From the NCBI RefSeq assembly GCF_963676815.1, contig NZ_OY781365.1:3568501-3632500 (forward strand): a stretch of DNA of 64,000 bases. The letters are read 5' to 3'. The notes beneath the pieces are model-generated. The model saw only the letters and a program-made list of their open reading frames with translations. It was not told the DNA's origin and did not search any database. The position numbers and the translations under genes were made by a program. Positions 58,924 to 64,000 of this stretch are shown here, piece by piece. Source of the DNA: an uncultured Draconibacterium sp. (GTDB lineage: Bacteria; Bacteroidota; Bacteroidia; Bacteroidales; Prolixibacteraceae). Numbering within the stretch: the first letter of the stretch is position 1; every line of letters begins with the position of its first letter.

Positions 58924-60135
58924 TTATTTTAGGTAAAGGTTGCTGTCGCCATAACTTAAAAAACGGAAGTCGTTAGCCAATGCATAATCGTATACTTCTT
59001 TCCATTTATTTCCTAAAAATGCGCTGATCAAGAGTAATAGCGTACTTTGTGGCTGATGAAAATTGGTAAACATGCCGCTGATCAGTTTAAAATCGTAACC
59101 TGGCAGAATAATAATCTGTGTGGAAAAACGAATTGCTTTTTCTCCGTTTTCTGCCAGAAAATAAATGATGTTCTGCAAGGCTTTTTCGAGTGAAATCGTA
59201 GCTTCGTTTTCGTACGGTTCCCATTGTTTAACTTCAGGATGAAACGGATCGAAACGTTTTTCTTCCAGTTGTAGCCCAATCCAATACAAACTTTCCAGTG
59301 ATCGTACAGAAGTGGTTCCCACCGCAATAATGTTTTTAGGATTTTCCAGGAAAGAACGAAGAATATCTATGGGGATAATCACCTGTTCGTGGTGCATGGT
59401 GTGCCCTTCTATAGTTTCCGATTTTACGGGTTGGAAAGTACCGGCTCCCACGTGCAGGGTAATTTCGTTGGTTGAAATGTTTTTGTTGGCCAGCTGCGCA
59501 ATCACAGGATCGGTAAAATGCAAACCGGCTGTTGGTGCTGCTACTGAACCATCGATTTTTGCGTAAACGGTTTGGTAGCTTTCCTCGTCGCTTTCTTCGG
59601 TGTCTCGGTTCAGGTATGGAGGGATTGGTAACTGCCCAATGTGCTCAATAATTTCTGAGAAGTGTACGCCGCCATTCCACACAAAACGGATATGGAAAGA
59701 GTTTCCTTCCTGTGCAATTTTAGCTGCTGTAAGTTCAATGACTTTTCCATCGATTTCGAAAGTCTGGCTCAGAAAACCTTCTTTCCATTTTTTTGAGTTG
59801 CCAACCATACATTTCCAGGTTACTTCTTCGGTTTCCTGAAATGCTACCTGGTAATCGGCCGGTTCTACAGGCTCCAGACAAAAGATCTCAATTTTGGCAC
59901 CGGTCTCCTTGTAAAAAAACAAACGGGCATGAATAACACGCGTGTTGTTAAAAACCAGCTGCGCATCTTCCGGAAGGTAATTGGCGCAGTTTTCAAAAAA
60001 ATCCTGTTTAATAGTGCCGTTCTGCCTGATAAGCAATTTCGATTTGTCGCGCTCAGTAAGCGGGTATTTGGCAATTCGCTCGTCAGGCAGATTGTAAGTG
60101 TAATCGCTAATCTTTATGTCTTTGTATCTGTTCAA
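58924..60135 (-). CDS. queA: S-adenosylmethionine:tRNA ribosyltransferase-isomerase
   Basis: QueA transfers the ribosyl group of SAM to preQ1 in tRNA and isomerises it to epoxyqueuosine. The 403-residue protein has the family's N-terminus (SDYTYNLPDERIAKYPLTERDKSKLLI), IFCLEPVEP, PTAGLHFTDPVI, HVGAGTFQPVKSETIEGHTMHHEQVIIP, GTTSVRSLESLYW and TNFHQPQSTLLLLISAFLG. The start is taken as TTG at 60135 because an in-frame stop lies upstream and no ATG fits; an ATA or ATT start cannot be excluded. It is divergent from the DUF2027 gene, with a palindromic promoter region between. Confidence 0.95.
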   Translation of the reverse strand: MNRYKDIKISDYTYNLPDERIAKYPLTERDKSKLLIRQNGTIKQDFFENCANYLPEDAQLVFNNTRVIHARLFFYKETGAKIEIFCLEPVEPADYQVAFQETEEVTWKCMVGNSKKWKEGFLSQTFEIDGKVIELTAAKIAQEGNSFHIRFVWNGGVHFSEIIEHIGQLPIPPYLNRDTEESDEESYQTVYAKIDGSVAAPTAGLHFTDPVIAQLANKNISTNEITLHVGAGTFQPVKSETIEGHTMHHEQVIIPIDILRSFLENPKNIIAVGTTSVRSLESLYWIGLQLEEKRFDPFHPEVKQWEPYENEATISLEKALQNIIYFLAENGEKAIRFSTQIIILPGYDFKLISGMFTNFHQPQSTLLLLISAFLGNKWKEVYDYALANDFRFLSYGDSNLYLK

Positions 60136-60156
60136 AACAATTGTCTTTTAGGACTG

Positions 60157-60237
60157 CAAAAGTAATATTTTTATTATTTGCCGAGTGATAGCCTCACTTC
60201 GAGTGAGACTATCACTAAGTAAAAAATAGTACTTTTG
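60157..60237. promoter_or_regulatory. Divergent promoters flanking a long palindrome (queA / DUF2027-Smr)
   Basis: Two TACTTTTG -7 boxes face outward, at 60157-60164 (minus, for queA) and 60230-60237 (plus). Between them lies a 14-bp stem with one mismatch: AGTGATAG.CTCACT (60184-60198) and AGTGAG.CTATCACT (60202-60216). No -33 TTG fits either side at the normal distance, so an activator or repressor binding the palindrome may set both promoters. Confidence 0.5.
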
Positions 60238-60254
60238 CGAGAAATTAAAAAGTC

Positions 60255-61292
60255 ATGATAAAAGTAGGTGATAAGGTTAAGTTTTTAAACGATGTTGGAG
60301 GTGGAGTAGTAACCGGTTTTGTTAACAAGAACACGGTAAATGTTGAAGGCGATGATGGGTTTGAAGTACCTTGTCTGATTAAGGAACTGGTGAATGTGAG
60401 TGCCCCGGAATTAAATATTAGCAGTAATACTCCGGCACAACAGGAAACGCCTGCACAAGTACAGCTTGAACCTGAGTATATTGAGGAAAAAGGAGAGATA
60501 ATTAATGGTAAAAATGCAGCAGAATTTTATTTCTGTTTTGTACCTACGAATCCAAAAAATCCGCTGTCGGGAGAAATCGAATTATATTTGGTTAACGACA
60601 GCAATTATAAGGTGCTTTTCAATTATTCTTATATAAAATCCGATGAAGTTGAGGCCGTAAAACAAGGCACGGTTCGTTCCAATTCAAGAGAAAAGATTGA
60701 TGCATTGGTTCAGGAGGATTTTAGCGATCTGCCGGATTTTGGATTTCAGTTGATTTATTTCCGTGAAACAGAAAGCGAGTGGAATGCGCCGATGGTGAAG
60801 AAGTTCAGGGTAAATCCTGTGAAGTTTTACAAAGAATCTACTTTCCGCGAGAATTCATATTTCAAAAAGAATGCATTGGTGTTGAAAATTACATCTGATG
60901 CTTTTCAGACAGAGTTGGACAAACTAACGCAGGATGATTTCAAGAAAGTTGTAAAGGCCAAAGAAACTGAGGTGGCACAAAAACGAAAAGAACGCAAACG
61001 CAATGCCGAAGAGGTGGTGATCGATTTGCATATTACTGAATTGCTCGACGAATCGGAAGGTTTGAGTAACCGCGAAATGCTGGATATACAAATGGATACT
61101 GTTGAATCGGAAATGAATCTGGCCATTAAAAACCACACAAAACGAATTGTATTTATTCACGGCGTTGGACAGGGCGTACTAAAACAGGAAGTGACTAATC
61201 TGCTGAAACGCAAATTCAAAAAATATTATTTCCAGGATGCGTCGTTTAAGGAGTATGGCTATGGAGCAACGATGGTTATTCTGAGGAGGTAG
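60255..61292 (+). CDS. DUF2027-Smr domain protein
   Basis: A 345-residue protein. The N-terminus (IKVGDKVKFLNDVGGGVVTGFVNKNTVNVEGDDGFEVPCLIKELV) is a KOW-like DUF2027 beta-barrel, followed by a DUF2027 beta-sandwich and a coiled linker (KAKETEVAQKRKERKRNAEE). The C-terminal Smr domain has IDLHITEL (the LDxH-like motif) and HGVGQGVLKQEV, ending YGATMVIL. Smr domains of MutS2 and related proteins are DNA nicking or RNA endonucleases. Bacteroidota carry this architecture as a single gene next to unrelated genes. It is divergent from queA. Confidence 0.92.
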   Translation: MIKVGDKVKFLNDVGGGVVTGFVNKNTVNVEGDDGFEVPCLIKELVNVSAPELNISSNTPAQQETPAQVQLEPEYIEEKGEIINGKNAAEFYFCFVPTNPKNPLSGEIELYLVNDSNYKVLFNYSYIKSDEVEAVKQGTVRSNSREKIDALVQEDFSDLPDFGFQLIYFRETESEWNAPMVKKFRVNPVKFYKESTFRENSYFKKNALVLKITSDAFQTELDKLTQDDFKKVVKAKETEVAQKRKERKRNAEEVVIDLHITELLDESEGLSNREMLDIQMDTVESEMNLAIKNHTKRIVFIHGVGQGVLKQEVTNLLKRKFKKYYFQDASFKEYGYGATMVILRR

Positions 61293-61316
61293 TTTGGGAT
61301 TTTACCACAAAGTTAC

Positions 61317-61410
61317 ACAAAGGAATCTCCAAGTTTCACAAAGTTTCAAGTGTAACTTCTAATATGTAGCAAGAAAGAACTTGTAACCTGAAGCTTGCAA
61401 CTAGCAACTT
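61317..61410. repeat. CAAGTTTCACAAAGTTTCAAG-type repeat upstream of rnpB
   Basis: Several overlapping units (CCAAGTTTCACAAAGTTTCAAG, AACTTGTAACCTGAAGCTTGCAACTAGCAACTT) of the same CAAGT family as at 26.5, 26.95 and 35.75 kb. Part of this stretch supplies the TTG element of the rnpB promoter. Confidence 0.6.
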
Positions 61411-61424
61411 ATTTAATACTTTTG
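61395..61424 (+). promoter_or_regulatory. Promoter of rnpB
   Basis: TTG at 61395-61397, a 19-base spacer and TACTTTTG at 61417-61424 match the Bacteroidota vegetative consensus exactly and put the start a few bases later, at the first paired base of the RNA. Confidence 0.75.
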
Positions 61425-61428
61425 CACC

Positions 61429-61833
61429 GGCAAGCCGCTTTATCGCTGTCCCGATTTATCGGGAGAGAGGAAAGTCCGGGCAACACAGGGCACCGTGCTT
61501 CTTAGCGGGAAGATCTTTGAAAGGGGATAGCAACGTAACAGAAAATAACCACCTTGTTGTGGCGTGTCCACGGCAGGGAACGGGTGAAAAGGTGCGGTAA
61601 AAGCGCACCGGTGGAGGTGGCAACATCACCAGCCGTACGTCTCACGGGTTGCAAAGCCATGTATATCCAAAGTGTTTGCCGCTGTCGCGGTACAGCGAAA
61701 CGGCCCGTTTTGCTCTCAACGCACAAGAGACTTTGGAGGGGTAGGCTGCAGGATCCCGGCAGTGATGTCGGGACTAGATAAATGATAAAGGACCGTCTTT
61801 TGACGGTTACAGGACCCGGCTTACAGGCTTGCC
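61429..61833 (+). ncRNA. rnpB: RNase P RNA (class A)
   Basis: The catalytic RNA of RNase P, which matures tRNA 5' ends. The ends pair: GGCAAGCC at 61429-61436 and GGCTTGCC at 61826-61833 (P1). The universally conserved stretch GAGGAAAGTCCGGGC is present near 61466-61480, as are the ACAGAAAATAACC segment and, near the 3' end, the GGACCCGGCTTACAGGC segment. The length (~405 nt) is normal for class A. A strong 16-bp terminator follows. Confidence 0.95.
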
Positions 61834-61840
61834 TTTATAT

Positions 61841-61886
61841 ATTCAGCGGGTGACTAGTTGTTTTAACTTTTAGTCACCCGCTGAAT
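61841..61886. terminator. Terminator between rnpB and the PTP-like gene
   Basis: A perfect 16-bp stem, ATTCAGCGGGTGACTA (61841-61856) and TAGTCACCCGCTGAAT (61871-61886), with a 14-base loop; T/A-rich flanks suit both directions, serving rnpB and the convergent gene ending at 61899. Confidence 0.9.
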
Positions 61887-61898
61887 TATTTTACCGGC

Positions 61899-62459
61899 TT
61901 ATTTTAATTGCCAGTCAATTTCTTCTTTTAGCAAATTCTCCAGTGGAAACGAGAATTTTATCTGCTCACCAAATTCAATGGCATCAGCCAGTTTGTAACC
62001 TTTGTATTCAACCATGTAAGCCATCATAAAATTAGTTACCCTGCCGGCACTTCCACAATGAATTAGTACCTTCTTGTATTTGCTATTCATGGCCTCAGCG
62101 AATTTCTCCAGGTTTTCGGGCGTGTACCCATCATATCCTGAAACCGGCAACGAAACGTATTTCATTTTTAGCTTGGCAACCATTTCTTCCTCGTTAAAGG
62201 CTTCTTCTGCAAAATCCTCGTTTTCACCTTCTGTGCGAAGATTGATAACCAAATCAACACCTTGATCTTTCAGCCATTCAAAAGTTTCGAGATTGGGCTG
62301 ACCACTAAAAAACATATTCTCGCTTTTAAACAGGTTGGGCGCATTATCGAGTTCTTCAACCTCAGGAACTTCTTTTTTCTGAAGACTTGAAGCATCTGCC
62401 TGAGGTGCATTGAAAAGAAATATTGCACAACAAAATAGCACTAGAGTAAACGTTTTCAT
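61899..62459 (-). CDS. Exported dual-specificity/PTP-like phosphatase (CX4R type)
   Basis: A 186-residue exported protein (signal peptide MKTFTLVLFCCAIFLFNAPQADA). It resembles the DSP-PTPase/NAD-kinase-like family: FFSGQPNLETFEWLKDQGVDLVINLRTEGE is the family N-terminal strand-loop, and the P-loop reads LIHCGSAGRVTNF, a CX4R motif shorter than the CX5R of classical PTPs, as known for the DUF442/BLH group. The Cys and Arg are present, so activity is plausible. Its substrate in the periplasm is unknown. It is convergent with rnpB, sharing a terminator. Confidence 0.88.
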   Translation of the reverse strand: MKTFTLVLFCCAIFLFNAPQADASSLQKKEVPEVEELDNAPNLFKSENMFFSGQPNLETFEWLKDQGVDLVINLRTEGENEDFAEEAFNEEEMVAKLKMKYVSLPVSGYDGYTPENLEKFAEAMNSKYKKVLIHCGSAGRVTNFMMAYMVEYKGYKLADAIEFGEQIKFSFPLENLLKEEIDWQLK

Positions 62460-62556
62460 GAAATAGAATTTAGAGTTATTTTTTAAAGTTAGTAATCCTG
62501 AACCTCAATTCTGTTAATGAAGTGTTATTGCTTGTTAATGAGACTAAAAACAAAAA

Positions 62557-62592
62557 ATCCGATTCTGCTTACTTTAGAAACAAGAATCGGAT
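62557..62592 (-). terminator. Terminator of the epimerase gene
   Basis: A 10-bp stem, ATCCGATTCT (62557-62566) and AGAATCGGAT (62583-62592), followed by a T run on the minus strand, 31 bases after the epimerase stop. Confidence 0.8.
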
Positions 62593-62622
62593 CTTAATTT
62601 AAATGTTGAAATTGAACTCCAA

Positions 62623-63636
62623 CTATTTATAAAACTCTTTGTACCATTTTACAAACTCGCCAATTCCTTCTGCCAGCGTCGTATCGGGCGAGTAGCCAAA
62701 GTCTTTTTCAAGTGCACTAACATCGGCGTAGGTTTTGTATACATCGCCGGGTTGCATATCGTGGTATTCCTTAACGGCTTCCTGTCCCAGTGCTTTTTCA
62801 ATGGTTTCGATAAATTCCATCAGTTTAACCGGACTGGAGTTTCCAATGTTATGCACCTTGTAAGGAGCTCCTGATTCTCTCGATGGTGGTCCGTTCAGTA
62901 TTTTAATGATTCCCTCAACAATATCGTCGATGTAAGTAAAATCGCGGTACAGATCACCATGGTTAAATATCTTAATCGCATCTCCGGTCAATATATTTTT
63001 CGTGAACGAGAAATACGCCATATCAGGTCGTCCCCACGGTCCGTAAACCGTGAAAAAGCGTAGCCCTGTTGTTGGGATACCAAACAAATGACTGTAGGTA
63101 TGTGCCATCAACTCGTTGCTTTTTTTGGTGGCTGCATATAAACTCACCGGGTTATTCACCGTGTCGTCAACCGACAACGGCATTTTTTTACTGTTGCCAT
63201 ACACACTCGACGAGCTGGCGTAAACCAAATGCTGAATGTTATTGTGGCGACATGCTTCAAGAATATTGATGAAACCAACAATATTGCTGTCGATATAAGC
63301 GCGCGGATTTTCAATACTGTAACGCACGCCGGCCTGTGCGGCCAGGTTACAAACCATATCGAACTTCTCAGTTTCGAAAAGCTGATCGATCTGTTCGCTG
63401 TCTTCCAGGTTCATTCGAACAAACGAATAGGCTGGATTTTTTGTGCTAACAACTTTTTTATGCCAGTTCTCAGCCTCTCTGGAAATTCCTGCTTCAGCCA
63501 AACGGGCATATTTCAGCTCGGTAGAATAGTAGTCGTTGATATTGTCGATACCTACAACTTCAACTCCTTGCTCCAATAATTTATTGGCAAGGTGAAACCC
63601 GATAAATCCTGCTGTGCCTGTTACTAAAACTTTCAT
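62623..63636 (-). CDS. NAD-dependent sugar epimerase, UDP-glucuronate 4-epimerase-like
   Basis: A 337-residue extended SDR enzyme. Rossmann motif KVLVTGTAGFIGFHLANKLL; catalytic region VYASSSSVYGNSKKMPLSVDD...YAATKKSNELMAHTY with the YxxxK pair (YAATK); substrate region GLRFFTVYGPWGRPDMAYF. Its internal GIDNINDYYSTELKYARL and the overall pattern match UDP-glucuronate/galacturonate 4-epimerases (LpsL/GAE type) that feed cell-surface polysaccharides. It is 12 bases after an APS kinase-like gene on the same strand, which suggests a sulfated or acidic surface glycan pathway beyond the window edge. Confidence 0.92.
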   Translation of the reverse strand: MKVLVTGTAGFIGFHLANKLLEQGVEVVGIDNINDYYSTELKYARLAEAGISREAENWHKKVVSTKNPAYSFVRMNLEDSEQIDQLFETEKFDMVCNLAAQAGVRYSIENPRAYIDSNIVGFINILEACRHNNIQHLVYASSSSVYGNSKKMPLSVDDTVNNPVSLYAATKKSNELMAHTYSHLFGIPTTGLRFFTVYGPWGRPDMAYFSFTKNILTGDAIKIFNHGDLYRDFTYIDDIVEGIIKILNGPPSRESGAPYKVHNIGNSSPVKLMEFIETIEKALGQEAVKEYHDMQPGDVYKTYADVSALEKDFGYSPDTTLAEGIGEFVKWYKEFYK

Positions 63637-63648
63637 TCTATATTTTTC

Positions 63649-64000
63649 CTAGTGGTTAGGAAATACTTTATTCATTGCCAAATAATCCAAAATTGCATCC
63701 AGATTCTCTTCGTTTTTCTCTGGATTGAAAACCAGTTTTGCATTTGTAGGTGCTTCGTATTCCAGATCAACACCCGGCAGACCACTTGTTTTTCCTTGTT
63801 CAAGCAATTCATACAATTCAGGTTTATTGTTTTTGCAATACTCCAAATCTGCATCCATGTAGAACATATGGAAACGGTCTTTACCGATAATCTCTGCAAC
63901 CTGATCGCGCAACGATTCATTTCGTGAGATAAACGATGCAATTGCAATAATTCCCTGGTCGTTCAGTATTTTGCAAATATGTGCTACACGACGCAGGTTC
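63649..64000 (-). CDS. cysC: Adenylyl-sulfate kinase (CysC), 5' part outside the window
   Basis: Only the C-terminal ~116 residues are visible. The translated end (NLRRVAHICKILNDQGIIAIASFISRNESLRDQVAE... KPELYELLEQGKTSGLPGVDLEYE) matches APS kinase: the ALIASFISRN strand, the FYMDADLEYC strand and the LPGVDLEYEAP loop are typical. APS kinase makes PAPS, the donor for sulfotransfer. The stop is TAG at 63649 and the next gene starts 12 bases later. The frame is open to the window edge, so the start is not seen; it could also be the kinase part of a CysN-CysC fusion. Confidence 0.85.
   Translation of the reverse strand, partial: NLRRVAHICKILNDQGIIAIASFISRNESLRDQVAEIIGKDRFHMFYMDADLEYCKNNKPELYELLEQGKTSGLPGVDLEYEAPTNAKLVFNPEKNEENLDAILDYLAMNKVFPNH

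Noticed and set aside
61420..61840. tRNA or tmRNA gene
   Set aside because: The conserved GAGGAAAGTCCGGGC stretch and the P1 pairing identify it as RNase P RNA; no anticodon stem or tag-peptide frame is present.
1..64000. Prophage or insertion sequence
   Set aside because: No transposase, integrase, phage structural gene or terminal repeat pair with a transposase frame was seen anywhere; only short non-coding repeats.

Overview
The window is a gene-dense stretch of a Bacteroidota chromosome. The assignment rests on GldF/GldG, an OlsF-type acyltransferase fusion, DUF3857, DUF4301, DUF1080 and PafA-like proteins, CarboxypepD_reg-type secreted proteins, and promoters of the Bacteroidota type (TTG, 19-21 nt, TAnnTTTG). 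An NADH-linked [FeFe]-hydrogenase together with the rest of the gene content suggests a fermentative or facultative anaerobe, perhaps of the Marinilabiliales/Prolixibacteraceae; that finer placement is inference. I see no prophage, IS transposase, CRISPR array, tRNA or 5S/16S/23S rRNA. The only RNA gene recognised is RNase P RNA.

Layout. 0-9.9 kb: lpxB, a membrane protein, a GldF-GldG fusion, dnaN, a DEDDh exonuclease, an FAH-family protein, a hot-dog thioesterase, a YkgJ protein and an alanine symporter. 10.0-11.2 kb: a small cassette of two related membrane proteins and an XRE regulator, with its own promoter and repeated upstream motifs. 11.3-17.3 kb: secreted hydrolases, ogt and the hydCBA hydrogenase operon. 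17.7-23.6 kb: a small secreted protein, a PafA-like protein that has lost its catalytic residues, and a stress-like run (NTF2-like, YceI, DODA/YgiD, QorB) downstream of a Crp-family regulator and two Crp-like palindromes. 25.4-32.6 kb: a TetR-controlled ABC exporter (TolC, HlyD, two ATPases, two permeases) interrupted by a four-helix-bundle S23 gene flanked by short repeats. 32.7-42.3 kb: DUF1080, EamA, MaoC, LMW-PTP, aroE, DUF368, TPR, DUF4301, a structured non-coding stretch and a radical SAM protein. 42.3-49.5 kb: two DUF3857/transglutaminase-like proteins, a PAS protein, DUF4197 and YgiQ. 49.6-60.1 kb: OlsF, YwbE, an ABC-F protein, a degenerate ~40-bp tandem repeat, an orphan TrpB, an acyl-CoA ligase, a double SGNH hydrolase and queA. 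60.2-64 kb: DUF2027-Smr protein, rnpB, a PTP-like protein, a UDP-glucuronate epimerase-like protein and the 3' end of an APS kinase gene.

Most genes are chromosomal housekeeping or envelope functions. The unusual material is (a) proteins that keep their fold but lose catalytic residues (PafA-like, one DUF3857 paralogue, second site of the ABC-F protein), (b) repeats in intergenic DNA of several distinct families, and (c) promoter-associated palindromes that form coherent control regions for the TetR exporter, the Crp-linked run and the membrane/XRE cassette. All functional statements come from reading the sequence; no database search was run.
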